From assembly GCA_036365145.1 (NCBI GenBank), contig JAEOAD010000004.1, positions 49,258,001 through 49,322,000 on the forward strand: a DNA stretch of 64,000 nucleotides, in the 5' to 3' direction. How positions within the stretch are numbered: position 1 is the first letter of the stretch; every line of letters begins with the position of its first letter. Shown piece by piece: positions 23,282-34,088 of this stretch. The DNA is from Orientallactaga sibirica (Eukaryota; Chordata; Mammalia; Rodentia; Dipodidae). Under the pieces are notes generated by a model, which saw only the letters and a list, made by a program, of their open reading frames with translations, was not told the origin of the DNA and did not search any database. A program made the translations under genes and the position numbers.

Positions 23282-23303
23282 CCCCCCAAGCCCTACCCTC
23301 CCT
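23282..23303 (-). other. G-quadruplex motif in L1 3' UTR
   Basis: On the minus strand four G runs of three or more lie within 22 bases (G3-A-G3-TA-G3-CTT-G6), about 185 bases after the ORF2 stop. The position corresponds to the motif at 5414-5434. Confidence 0.65.
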
Positions 23304-23486
23304 ACTGTCAAAGCCTCAGAATGCCATTCAGTTATGTCAGCAACTTGGGTTGATCCAGGTTAGGAACCACAGATGAGTGAGACCATGTTACGATTGTCTT
23401 TCTGTGATTGTGTGAGTTCACTTAGAATGATCTGTTCAAAATTTGACCATTTTTCTACAAATTTCATCATCATTTTTTCTTACTGC

Positions 23487-23918
23487 TTAGTAAAATGCCA
23501 TTGTGTGGCTATAACACATTTTGGTTATCCAGTCATCCAATGATGAGCACATGGGTTTACTCCAGTTTTCAGTTATTATGAATTGAGCAGCTATAAATAT
23601 GGTTGAGCAAGTATCTCTGAACTGAGATGTGGAGCTTTTAGGGCAATTACCCAGTAAGGGAATATTAGGGTCTGTTGGTAACTCTATAGTCATCCTTTTC
23701 AGGAGTCTCCATATTAATTTCCATAGTGGTTGTACACATTCCCACCAACAGTGAATGAGGGTTCCTACTTCTCCATGCCCTTGCCAGCATTTGTTGTCAT
23801 TAGATTTTTTAATGTTTTGTATCCTTACTGGGGTAAGGTAGAATCTCATAGTTGTTTTAATTTGCATTTCCTTGATGATTAAGGATGTTGAACATATTCT
23901 TAAGTGTGTGTTTGCCAT
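23487..23918 (-). pseudogene. L1 ORF2 C-terminal remnant, 143 codons
   Basis: This is the longest surviving open piece of the antisense L1. It covers the C-terminal region of ORF2p after the reverse transcriptase, with the cysteine- and tryptophan-rich HCWWEC motif typical of that region near codon 58. The reading frame is lost upstream and no endonuclease or complete reverse transcriptase remains, so no active protein can be made. Confidence 0.85.
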
Positions 23919-25295
23919 TTGTATTTCTTCCTCTGAGAACTCCCTGTGCAGTTCTCTGCCCCATTTTTTAATGGGTTGTTTGACTTTTTAATTGTTTAGG
24001 TTTTTGAGTTCTTTGTAGATTTTAGAAATTAGGCCTCTGTCCGATGTGTATCCAGCAAAAATTTTCTCCCATTCTGTGGGTAATCTATTGGCTCTGCTTA
24101 TTGTATGTTTGTCAGTAAAAAAGCTTTGCAGCTTCTTGAGATCCCAATGGTTGAGTGATTATTTAATTTCCTGAGCTACTGGAGTTTTGTTCAGGAAGTC
24201 CTTTCATATCATGGAAAGTTGCTCCTACCTTTTCTTCCAGCAGTAGTGTTTCCGGTCTTATATTGAGGTCTTTGATCCATTTGGACTTAATTTTTGTGCA
24301 TGGTGAAATGTGTGGATCAAGTTTCACCTTCCTGCATATGGTTATCCAGTTTGTTCAGCACCATTGGTTGAAGATGCTGTCTTTTTTCCAGTCTAAATTG
24401 TTAGGGCCTTTGTCAAATCTCAAGTAGCTGTAGTTACTTGACCCAAAGTCTGGGTCCTCAATTCTATTCCATTGGACTATATTCCTGTTTTTATGCCAGT
24501 ACCATGTTGTTTTTTATTACTATGGCTTTGTAGTATAGCTTAAGATCAGGTATGGTGATGCCTCCAGAGGTGTTTCTTTTGCTGAGGACATGCTTGGATA
24601 TTCAAGGCCTTCTTCCATTCCATATGAATTTTGAGATCATTTCTTCTATCTCTATGAAGAAAGATGTTGGGGTTTTTATTGGTATTGCATTAAATGTGTA
24701 TATTGCTTTTGGTAAGATTGTTATTTTCACAATGGTAATTCTCCCTATCCAGTAGCATGGGAGGTCTTTTCATTTTCTTAAGTCCTCCTCAATTTCTTTC
24801 TTGAGTGTTTTTGTGTTTCATTGTAAAGGTCTCTCACCTCCTTGGTTAATGTTATTCCAAGGTATTTTTTTGATGCTATTGAAAATGGGACAATGTTGCT
24901 TATTTCTTCTATGTATCTTTGTCTTTTGAATATAGAAAGGCTACTGATTTTTGTGTATTGACTTTGTATACTGCTACTTTACTGAAGGAGTTAATCACTT
25001 TTAAGAGTTTTGAGATGGAGTTCCTGGGTCACTTATGTATAGAATCATGTCATCTGCAAATAGGGTTAACTTAACTTCTTCCTTTCAAATATGTATTCCT
25101 TTTATTTCTTTCTCCTGTCTTATTGCTTGAGTTAGTACTTCTAGTACTATGTTGAAGAGCAGAGGTGAGAGTAGACATCCCTGTCTTGTTCCTGATCTCA
25201 ATGGGAATTACTTCATTCTCTCCCCATTAAGTATTATTTGGGATTTAGGATCTTTATATATAGCCTTTATTATGTTGAAATATAGACCATACATA

Positions 25296-25715
25296 CTTAC
25301 TCTCCAATGTTTTCATTATAAAACTCAGATTCAATAAGGATATTAAATATCAACAAAATGTTTAAAATATAGATAATATTATATTTAATATGTAGAAAGC
25401 ATATTATAAACATGAATGATATATTTAGATCCTAGCATCAATATCCATGCCTGTGTTAACCATATCTATATACCTATGTAATATAGCTATGTGAAGATTA
25501 CAAGATGTATGTAAAATATTAAATTGTCTTATCTAAATATTGTAAGAGGCATTAGCTTTCTTCTTTGTGATTTTTTATATAATTCTATATATGGCTTCAC
25601 AATCATGTACATAATTTTTATACTCTCAAAAGTTATTTTTTCTAAAAATAAAAATTTTCAAAAGGAATGCTATTATTTGCCAGGACTATTGTGGTACCAA
25701 TTAAGAATAGGATCT
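25296..25715. other. unassigned AT-rich DNA
   Basis: Very AT-rich with no recognised gene or repeat. Confidence 0.5.
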
Positions 25716-25921
25716 TGGAGCTGGAGAGGTGGCTTGGTGGTTAAGGCACTTGCCTGCCAAGCCTAAGAACCCGGTTCCAATCTCCAGGTCCCATGTTTAG
25801 CCAGATGCAAAGCGATGCAAGGGCGCAATGCTGCACTTGCCCACAAGGGGGTGGAAGCATCTGGAGTTTGTTCATAGCAGCTGAGAGGCTGCTGGTGCAA
25901 AAAAAAAAAAAAAAAAAAAAA
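25716..25921 (+). mobile_element. tRNA-derived SINE, DIP-like, long form
   Basis: GGAGCTGGAGAGGTGGCTTG head, long-form insert (AAGCGATGCAAGGGCGCAAT, GCACTTGCCCACAAGGG) and body, ending directly in a tail of 20 or more A rather than the usual (TC)n/ATAAA end. Confidence 0.85.
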
Positions 25922-26119
25922 GGCTCCCAATGCCAGCTCTACTCCTCAGTGTTTTGGCAGAACACTAGAAAGTGTATGATCTTTCTTGAGTGGAGTACCT
26001 AAGACTTTGGAACCTAGTTAGTGGCTGTGCTTACATTGGTGAGATCACACGTCTTTCCTTGTAGTCTCTTGATTTTCTGTCTGTCCATGGCATACAGCCT
26101 TATCAGTGTATACCGTCAT

Positions 26120-26320
26120 CGTGGGGTAGAGACTCACCATGGGGTACAACTCCCCCAGGCATAGTTTCCCCAGTGGGCACAACCCCACCATTGCATACAT
26201 TCTGACCACGCTATTTAGTGTCTCCATGACATGCAGCCTCAGCATGTGGTGTAACTCCACCATGTGGCATTGCCTCACCATGGTGTATTTTCATCAAAGT
26301 GTACAACCTCACTATACCTA
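26120..26320. repeat. degenerate 18-bp minisatellite
   Basis: About ten diverged tandem units of close to 18 bases. The clearest are two neighbours reading GTGGTGTAACTCCACCAT (26246-26263) and GTGGCATTGCCTCACCAT (26264-26281). CAT or a one-base variant recurs at 26281, 26263, 26245, 26227, 26209 and 26191, exactly 18 apart. The spacing becomes irregular (15 and 21) below about 26155. Because 18 is divisible by three, a minus-strand frame (26045-26281) is open and reads as six-residue repeats starting mostly with M or V. Coding is not implied. Confidence 0.75.
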
Positions 26321-27394
26321 AAGGTTTCTATGGCTACTCAATTCCAAGGATTCCTTACCAAGCAGTTCCCAGGAGAGCAGGCATTCTCCCCCCCCCCCCC
26401 ACACACCCTTTGATTAGTCGACTAGTCTTTGTCGACTTAGGAGACAGGAACATTCCTGCGAATAAAAACCTGTCGATTTTGCTTTTCTATTCCTTCCATG
26501 GGTAATTTAGCTGTCTCATTATTGTTTTTATGTGTGGATTTTACTAGAATTCCTCTAAATTTTTGCTGTCCTTTTACCAGTTGATGTGGAGATACAAGCT
26601 ATCATTACAAAGCCTCTTAAGAAATTAAAGCCATTTCTCTGAAAGAATCTCCATCTTGAACTCCCAGGATTTGTGCTTCAAGGCTCAGGCAGGGCTCTTC
26701 TTGATCACATGCTTCATTTGTAGTCTCTAAGCCTGACATGAAATGCATGGGTGCTATGGTGTATTTCAAACTTGGGGGCAGGGAATAAAAGCCCTTGGAG
26801 TAAAATATTTGTTTTTTGGGGGGTGGTTGGCTATTGTTTTTAAGTATCTAGCTATTTCCATAAAGTTTTGAGCAATTATGTAACCAGTAAAGGTACAAAA
26901 ACTGTCTGAAAATGAAATTAGACAAAACACGATGAAATCTTCAAACTATTCATCTCCACCTCCCAGCATAATTTGGGGTTGGGGTGATATTCATGGTGAA
27001 AACCCATCGTTTTGTTGTATGTGTATTACATTCTTTCCTCTGTGAAAGTTTTATATCCAATCCCCTTGTGCATTCTTAGAGCAAGAGCAGTATTGATTAG
27101 GTTTTTATATCAAATCTGCTCTAAGCTGAGATAAAACTGACTTAGGCAATAAAACCAAATATTTCCTTCCTCTGATCTCCTAACCAGGACTAGGGCCAAA
27201 AAAAAAAAAAAAAACCCAAATAGGCATAGGATCTATCTATTACACTATTATTTTGGTCCTTGCCTAGGGTCCCCAGCAACAAACTCAAAGTATCTGTAGT
27301 TCATTGTAGGAGGCCCCAAAGCCAGCACAACCCACAGTTGACTAGGAAATAATTGCATGCAACCTCACAATTGACAATTGGTGTCACGTTAAAG
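26321..27394. other. unassigned DNA with a C homopolymer
   Basis: No gene recognised. A run of 12-13 C lies near 26388-26400. A GTCGAC pair separated by about 10 bases (near 26418-26435) and AATAAAAACC nearby look like the end of an LTR, but I cannot assign it. A run of about 18 A lies near 27199. Confidence 0.4.
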
Positions 27395-27575
27395 TGAGTC
27401 TTTATGCACAGAGACATTGTCTCTTCCCCATAACTGATGGCTACCCCCACAATGCACGACCCACATTCCCCAATGAGGAGGGTCCCTTCGGAGGGGGGGA
27501 GGAGGCTATTGAAGGCACCAACATGGATGTATTTACATTATGAGCATAACTAATAAAATAAATAATAAAAATTTA
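27395..27575 (+). mobile_element. L1 3' UTR end with A-rich tail
   Basis: CACAGAGACATTGTCTCTTC, CCATAACTGATGGCTACCCC, GCACCAACATGGATGTATTT and then AATAAAATAAATAATAAAAA are the sense version of the 3' end of the antisense copies at 10098 and 21965. It is truncated to about 180 bases. Confidence 0.8.
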
Positions 27576-27840
27576 AAAATGTAAACTCTCAGTGTCTCTC
27601 TGGACACTGAAAGAACTGGCCTGCAGCATGAAAGAGTGCAGACCAGCAGGTGACTCTCTAGGCATTTGCTGTCTATTTTACCGCAGCAGTCCATGTTGCT
27701 TTGCACCTGCCCCCTCAACTTTCATTGTTCCTATGTATGTTTGAGTCTGTGTCCTCTGCCACAAATCAGAAACCGATTTAAGACTTTTCCATAAAGTTGT
27801 GTGTTGTGTGTTCTTTTAAGGCAAGCCCAAGAGACTGGCC

Positions 27841-28083
27841 TTTTTTTTTTTTAATGTGAGAGAGTGAGAGAGAAAGAGGGAGAGAGAGAGAATTGGTGTG
27901 CCAGGGCCTCTAGCCACTGTAATCAAACACCAGATGATTGTGCCACCTTCTATGCATGTACGACCTTGAGTGCTTGTGACACCTTGTGCGATTGGCTTGG
28001 CTTACGTGGGACTTGGAGAGTTGAACATGGGTCCTTAGGCTTCACAGGCAAGCGCCTTAACCTATAAGCCATCTCTCCAGCCC
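27841..28083 (-). mobile_element. tRNA-derived SINE, DIP-like, long form
   Basis: Antisense full copy with T tract, GAGAGAG tract, GGTGTGCCAGGGCCTCTAGC, three tandem internal units (around CACCTTCTATGC, CGACCTTGAGTGC, CACCTTGTGCGA) and the head AAGCCATCTCTCCAGCCCT. Confidence 0.88.
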
Positions 28084-28249
28084 TAGAGTTATGTTTTTTT
28101 CAAGTTACAAATATTAAAATCATCTGGGAACTTACCCAGCAGTGAAGTTTTCCCAGGGTGATGTTCATCCATTGCACTCCAGGTGTGCTAATCCCTGTGA
28201 TTTCCCCAAATGCAGGAGTTGACTGCATTTTTGTGGTAGTGGGGCCTGC

Positions 28250-28436
28250 GTTTACACTCTCAGAAAATAATCATCTGAAAAGTTTGTTAAAATGTGGGTG
28301 GCTGCATTTAAACCCCTGAGTTCATTCAGTAGGTCTTGGGCAGAGTGTGGAGATATAAATTTGCATTTATAACAAGTCCTTAGGTGATGCATATATTGGA
28401 GGCAAAGGGACCACAATTTGAGAACCACTGCCTGAG
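28250..28436 (+). mobile_element. MER5A-like DNA transposon (hAT-Charlie, non-autonomous)
   Basis: CATTTATAACAAGTCCTTAG with GTGATGCATATATTGG and the end TTTGAGAACCACTGCCTGAG match the right half of MER5A. The left half is diverged. This is an old, immobile element. Confidence 0.65.
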
Positions 28437-28440
28437 GGAC

Positions 28441-28470
28441 ATTCATTCATTCATTCATTCATTCATTCAT
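28441..28470. repeat. (ATTC)n microsatellite
   Basis: Seven perfect ATTC units are followed by ATACATACAT, directly after the MER5A end. Confidence 0.9.
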
Positions 28471-29309
28471 ACATACATATATTCAATATTTATTTTAATG
28501 TGCTTTTCTGTACTGATGACTTAATAGTGATCAAGTATATGTTTCTTACTGATGAGAGAAAATTGCACCATTCTCCTTATTTTGTACACAGATGTGCATA
28601 CAGTTAAGACAGGGCAATGAAGGAGAAATCCATCCTGGCTTCCTTGGAGAATGACAATGTGAAGGATAATGAGACCTGGGCAGCCAGATGCTGGAGGAGA
28701 TGAGCTTGCTGGGTCAGAGAGCTGGTGCCAAGCAGGAAAGGATCTCTAATGGGATTGCAGAGGCGTTTCAGTTGTGGGACTGCTTCTGAGACTTCACTCC
28801 AAGGAGCCAGGTGCCTGTTCAGATGACTTCCGAGGAGAGGATAATTGTTTCCCTACTCGGGGTAGTGAGCCAGGAGAGAAGGATCCATCAGTACCTGCGA
28901 GCTGATCCAACCATGCTAATGAAGTGGCCTGCACAGAGGAGCCCTGGCATGGCCTCCTGAAATCCTCCTCCTCTGGGGCAGTCCCACCGGCATGTTGGCA
29001 ACTCTTCCCAATTTCTTCTATTCCCGTTTCTGAGCTTATCAGTATTGCTGGTGGGGAAAAGGAAAAGAGGTTGCCACACTGCCAGAGGAGATGACTAAGC
29101 AAGTCAGGCTCAGCTATCTGTGCCTGCTTCATGCTTGAGGGGAAAGGGGACTTAATTCCTCATTTCATTACTCATCCAGGCTTGCCCACCTTCAGATTGT
29201 AGCCTAGAGACCTCCACATCACCCGTGGACTCATCTTCCATACCATTGGAAATCACTACTGATACTTGTTTGGCCCACACCTTTTTTTGTTGTTGCTGTT
29301 GTTTTGTTT
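28471..29309. other. unassigned DNA, partly GC-richer
   Basis: The segment 28790-29130 is richer in G+C and contains a 112-codon minus-strand open frame (28794-29132) without recognisable homology. No repeat seen. Confidence 0.45.
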
Positions 29310-29512
29310 TATTTTTTATTTATTTATTTGAGAGACAGAGAGAGAGATACAGAGAATGGGCACACCAGGGCCTCCAGCCACTGCAAACGAACTCAAGAGG
29401 CGCGGCGCCCCTTGTGCATCTGGCTTACGTGGGTCCTGGAGAATCGAGCCTTGAACTGGGGTCCTTAGGCGTCACAGGCAAGCGTTTAACCACTAAGTCA
29501 TCTCTCCAACCC
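29310..29512 (-). mobile_element. tRNA-derived SINE, short form (1 of 4 in a row)
   Basis: Antisense copy with TTTATTTATTTATTTGAGAG tail complement, GGGCACACCAGGGCCTCCAG, and head AAGTCATCTCTCCAACCCC. Confidence 0.88.
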
Positions 29513-29540
29513 CTTTTTTTGTTTTTAAGGCAGGATGTTT

Positions 29541-29748
29541 CTTTTTTTAAATTGTATTTATTTATTTGAGAACAAGAAAGAGAGACAGATAGAGAGAATG
29601 GGCATGCCAGGGCCTCCAGCCACTGCAAATGAACTCCAGATGCATGTGCCACCTTGTGCATCTGGCTTACATGGGTCCTGGGGAATTGGACGTAGGTCCT
29701 TTGGCTTTGCAGGCAAGTTCCTTAACCACTAAGCCACTTCTCCAGCCC
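29541..29748 (-). mobile_element. tRNA-derived SINE, short form (2 of 4), with TSD
   Basis: Antisense near-consensus copy. Target duplication GGATGTTT lies at 29533-29540 and 29749-29756. Confidence 0.88.
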
Positions 29749-29756
29749 GGATGTTT

Positions 29757-29968
29757 TTTTTTTTTTTTTTTTTAAATATATATATATTTATTTATTTACA
29801 AGAAGAGAGAGAGAAAATGGGCGTGACAGTGCCTCTCACTGCTACAAATGGACTCCAGATGAATGTGCCACTCTGTGCATCTGGCTTTACATGGTTACTG
29901 GGGAAGACAGCCTGGGCCATCAGGCTTTGCAAGAAAGTGCAGTTAACCACTGAGCCATCTCTCCAGCC
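29757..29968 (-). mobile_element. tRNA-derived SINE, short form (3 of 4)
   Basis: Antisense copy beginning in a T tract and TATATATATATTTATTTATT, ending GAGCCATCTCTCCAGCCC. It begins immediately after the second target duplication of the preceding copy. Confidence 0.87.
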
Positions 29969-30164
29969 CAGAGAAAGGAGCTTTCTGCAAGCCCTTCTAG
30001 CCTGAAACTCATTATGAAGACCAGGCTGGCTTTTAGCCTATTGTATCGTCTTGCCTTTGCCTTCTATGTTCTGGGATCAAGAGCTTTCATCATCACCTCT
30101 ACGATTCTTTTCTTCTTATTCACAGTGCCTGAGTAGCAAAACTTTTTTAAAAATATTTTTCTTT

Positions 30165-30378
30165 AATTTTGTTTATTTTTATTTATTTATTTGAGAGTAA
30201 CAGATTGTTAGACGAGAGAGAGAGAATGGACGCAGCAGGGCCTCCAGCCACTGCAAACTCCAGATGCATGCACCACCTTCTGCATCTGGTTTACATAGGT
30301 ACTAGGGAATCAAGCCTCGAACCAGGGTCCTTAGGCTTCATAGGCAAGTGCTTAACTGCTAAGCCATCTCTCCAGCCC
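30165..30378 (-). mobile_element. tRNA-derived SINE, short form (4 of 4)
   Basis: Antisense copy with TTTTTATTTATTTATTTGAG, GCAGCAGGGCCTCCAGCCAC and head TAAGCCATCTCTCCAGCCCC. A segment after GCAAACTCCAG is slightly shorter than in its neighbours. Confidence 0.87.
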
Positions 30379-31500
30379 CATTGTTGCTTTTATTATTTTC
30401 CTCTAGTTTCTTTTTATAATCTTCTGTGATGGGCAAACATCCAGCTTCCTACTTTTGAAAAAAAAAATCTTTTCTTTCAGCTTTTTATCTTGTATTTTGA
30501 ACATAATTAAATTCATTTGCAAATAAGGGTATCTAATTCTCACCTCTAACTCTCTGTTTTTACACTTTGCTTGAGAAAATGGAATGTTTTGGACAGTCCA
30601 AGCTACTCCTGGCTATTTTAAAAGCTGACTGCTTTCTGCCCTTTCACTCCTCCTCATAAAGAGTATCTGCATTTTCTATTGTAGCATTAGTATGCGTGTT
30701 CACTCGTCTCTGTTCTGAAGTAGTATCATGACAAGGAATTGTGTCTTCACTCATATGAACTTTGGATCACTTGCTTTTAGTAAATGAATTTTGCTCATTT
30801 TCATAGTATTATCCAAAAAGATAGTACCATGTACCTTAAAACTGCTCTCCTGCCTCCAAATTAATTGTATTAAAGCTACTAGCCAAGCCCCTTTTGTGTA
30901 AGTATATGTTGGACTCAAATGGATGAAGATGTGTCCTTTCCTAAGAATATAGCTTATTTTGATTTCGAATATTTTACTTTAGACGTTACTATTCTTGTCC
31001 AGGTTTGTCTCAACACAGTGGAGCATCATCTGTATGAGAAAACACAGGCAGTCTTAACTCACCTTCCTTGTACATTTCTTCTGGGATCTTATGCACTATG
31101 CCAGTCTTTCTGTAAGCTGGCCTGGTGCACATCTGTGTGCTCCTATTTCAGTGCAAACCCTATGGTAGCTGATGAATAGGACACTTCATGCAGGAATCAG
31201 CTCAGTTGGCTTCCTCATATTAGTGCATTTGGCAGAGGTATAATTTCCCCAAGCCTTATATCAAGTACACTTTATCAATCTTTCTTCCCAAATATGGCAT
31301 TTGCTCTTTTCTTTCCTCATGACTTGATAGCATTTTTGACTTTCCTTGTCCTGTTTATATTGTTTATCCAGTTTGGTGACTTTATAAAAGTTCACTTTGA
31401 TCTCATTCTGCCCTCTTTGGCTCTTTGAGTTCCCTTTGCCTTATTGAGATACTGTGTTACTCTGTTCCTGTGTATATGAAGTTTTTTTTTTTATTTATAC
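30379..31500. other. unassigned DNA
   Basis: No gene or repeat recognised. The 86-codon open frame at 30919-31179 has no recognisable relatives. Confidence 0.45.
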
Positions 31501-31502
31501 TT

Positions 31503-31575
<73 letters not shown>
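31501..31575. repeat. (TC)n(TG)n microsatellite
   Basis: About 40 bases of CT repeat pass directly into about 33 bases of TG repeat, adjoining the T-rich start of an antisense B1. It is likely to be length-variable. Confidence 0.9.
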
Positions 31576-31578
<3 letters not shown>

Positions 31579-31720
31579 GTTTTTTGAGGTAGGGTCTTGC
31601 TCTAGCCCAGGCTGACCTGGAATTCACCATGTAGTCTCAGGGTGGCCTTGAACTCATGGCAATCCTCCTATCTCTGCATCCCGAGTGCTGGGATTAAAGG
31701 TATGTGACACCATGCTTGAC
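31576..31720 (-). mobile_element. B1 SINE
   Basis: TTTTTTGAGGTAGGGTCTTG, CCCAGGCTGACCTGGAATTC, GCATCCCGAGTGCTGGGATT and AAAGGTATGTGACACCATGC form a complete antisense B1. Confidence 0.92.
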
Positions 31721-32639
31721 AAGTGTCTTTAGTTTCAGAGCCATCTCCCAAGCTATAGCTAATTTTTTATAGCTTGTTTCAATACTTTTATTTTCTTCAA
31801 TATAGCTCACTGCTTTTGCCTTTTTTCCTCTAAGGATTTTGGGTGGAGATGCATCATTATTCTCTAATAGCTTGTGACATATACATATAATTTAAAATTC
31901 TTGTGCTGGTAATCTTTATGGTGAGCATATCTTGAATAGTCAAATAAAGATCTTTGACATTTTTCTACATCTTTCTCTTATTCTTCTGTAATACATTCAA
32001 GTGTTCATTATAAAATCTGAACTTTTGTATAAGATTATTTAAAAATCATTATTAATACTGAATGTTCTTTAATTTCTATATTTGAGATACGTTCAGTTAT
32101 GTAGCCATATTATAAAAATTATATTTATTTTATCTTTTGTTTAAACACTATAAATCGTGGCCATCAAGATTTCCCAATCACTAATTCAATAGATTTATTA
32201 TTACATTAATTAGATTGTCTGTTTAACTTTTTGAGAGAGATCAAGTTATAATATTAAACAATCTCTAATGATTGGTTTCATAAAAAAAAGACAACTTTAA
32301 AATAGATTTGGGAGGATATAATTTTGCATGTTCATATTCTGCCATTGGGTTACTTAGTGGCATGGTGGTCTCTCAATACAAAAAGTATTACAATAGTACT
32401 ATGCAAAGAAACAGCAATCTCTGCACAATCTCCAAGTTATAACATTGATATAATGAATGTTCCAGGAAGACACAAGACCCATCAAGATGACAAGAAGAGA
32501 AAGCTGAATGCCTAACACCCACCAGGACCCAAGAAACAGAACAGTGGAAGAGGAAGATTAAATATGAGTGCTTCTTTCACTGCTAGCCAAAGAATCTTCT
32601 CTAGGGAGATGGTGGTAGAAACTGAGGAAACTCAAAACT
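31721..32639. other. unassigned AT-rich DNA
   Basis: No gene recognised. The last 200 bases may be further L1 3' UTR of the adjoining fragment, but the match is not convincing. Confidence 0.45.
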
Positions 32640-32990
32640 CAACCAAACAGAAAATCAGAGGTTGTGGATAGCTCAACACTAAAGGAAATTTATAACACAT
32701 CCCCCTGAGGGGATCCCTGAGGCTGCAGAAGCATTGTGGAAAAGAGGGGGAAAGAATGTAAGAGCCACAGTTTGGGAAGGTGTATCTGGAGGCATTATTC
32801 CCTCCTGTGCCCTCACAGAGATTGATTGTTGCACTCATGACCCAGCAATGATTACTGACAACTCCGCTGAGGAGGGCCCTCAGTGGAATGGGGCCAGAGG
32901 GGAGGGGACATAAGTCCACTGGGAGTAGGACCAACTTGTCTATCATATATTAAAGTTCCCAGTAACAATTATAAATAAGAAATTAAAAAA
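32640..32990 (+). mobile_element. L1 3' UTR fragment, sense
   Basis: GGAAAAGAGGGGGAAAGAAT with GTAAGAGCCACAGTTTGGGA, and GAGGAGGGCCCTCAGTGGAA, are the sense counterparts of blocks in the antisense L1 at 14736-15945. It ends in an A-rich sequence. Confidence 0.72.
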
Positions 32991-32992
32991 TG

Positions 32993-33145
32993 GGTTGGGT
33001 GTGGTGGTGCATGCCTTTAATCTCAGCACTTAGGAAGCAGATGTAGGAGGATAGACATGAGTTCAAGGCCACCCTGAGACTGCATAATAAATTCCAGGTC
33101 AGCCTGGGCTAAAGCTAGACCCTACCACAAAAAACCAAAACACAG
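32993..33145 (+). mobile_element. B1 SINE, sense
   Basis: GGTTGGGTGTGGTGGTGCAT, GCCTTTAATCTCAGCACTTA, TTCAAGGCCACCCTGAGACT and CCAGGTCAGCCTGGGCTAAA form a full B1 with an A-rich CAAAACACAGAAAGAAAAAG tail. It inserted at the A-rich end of the L1 fragment. Confidence 0.93.
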
Positions 33146-33619
33146 AAAGAAAAAGAATGTATAAGTAATAAATTGTATATCCATAATGATAGGTAATTGA
33201 TCTTATAAAAAATCCCAATAGTTTTATGGCCTAAGATTAATGCAAAAGTATTTGGGGATGAGATTTAAACCAAACTAATTGCGTATGCCTTTACTTATCA
33301 CCCAGTATGTATGGCAGAACTTCATCTTATGATTAAAAGTTTAAATCTCAAATTTGTACCTCATATGGATATGGATGGAATGTATTCAGTAATAAATATC
33401 TAGTTTAGAAGAAAAATAAAAAAAAACTCATATGTTATATATGCACACTCATAGCCTCACTGTTCACAATAGCCAAAATTATGTCTCCCACTTTCTAGGT
33501 TGTGTATCTTATAAGAGGGATACTTTCTGGAAGTCTCATACCCAGGATTCAAAATGTTTCTTTTTACTGATAACACCTGTATTTTGGCTGTATTGGCACA
33601 AAAATGCTTACTCCAAAAG
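33146..33619. other. unassigned DNA
   Basis: AT-rich. ACTCATAGCCTCACTGTTCA with CAATAGCC (33448-33475) recalls an L1 ORF2 segment but is too short to assign. Confidence 0.4.
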
Positions 33620-34088
33620 ATGTCATTACCCTAATATCTGAAAATTGCAAATATGAACATATTTTATGAAGCAAATGGGAATGAAGGTGGCAGATGAAAA
33701 TTGTTAGCCAGCTGACTCTAAAATGAACAAGTTATTCTAGATCAGATTAGCTAGTCAATGAAATATAAGCCCAAGGGCTCTTGGCAGTGTGAGAGGAAGG
33801 TAAGAGAGAAGGTTGGAGTAGTGTGATGTTAGAAGGACACAACCACTTCTGCTGGTTCTAAAGACAGAAGAAGGGCACCACAATGCTAGGAATCAGGGTG
33901 ACATCTGGGAACTGGGACAGGTGAAGAGGTTCTGGTCTAGACTCTAGATCAAATGAAGACTGGCCAGCACCTTTGTTTTAGCTAGTAAGATCCTGATAGA
34001 ACTTGTGACCTATAGAACTGTAAGGTAACAAATTTATACTTTAAATCTGCTTAATTTTTGGTAATTTGTTATAGCAGAAATAAGACAT
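33620..34088 (+). mobile_element. MLT1-like LTR (old MaLR)
   Basis: It begins near CCCTAATATCTGAAAATTGC, contains TAGTCAATGAAATATAAGCC, and ends with AAATCTGCTTAATTTTTGGT and AATTTGTTATAGCAGAAATA, the order of an MLT1 LTR. No internal sequence adjoins it. Confidence 0.65.

Larger units (their letters stand above)
21965..25295 (-). mobile_element. 5'-truncated L1, 3.3 kb: partial ORF2 and long 3' UTR
   Basis: The antisense element starts at 21965 with the A-rich 3' end complement, followed by a 3' UTR of about 1.5 kb, the ORF2 stop at about 23487, and ORF2 sequence running back into the reverse transcriptase domain near 25295. The region 25140-25200 encodes the motif that follows the catalytic block in L1 reverse transcriptases. 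Frames are broken at several places, so it is dead. A run of about 20 A (23080-23099) interrupts the UTR. No target duplication was identified. Confidence 0.88.

Noticed and set aside
26045..26281. 78-codon repetitive protein
   Set aside because: The frame is open because the 18-base repeat unit is a multiple of three; there is no independent sign of translation.
26340..26480. possible LTR end with paired GTCGAC words and AATAAAAACC
   Set aside because: No partner end, target duplication or family resemblance was found, so it was left unassigned.
28794..29132. 112-codon minus-strand open frame as a gene
   Set aside because: It has no recognisable domain or splice context. An open frame of this length is expected by chance in a GC-richer stretch.
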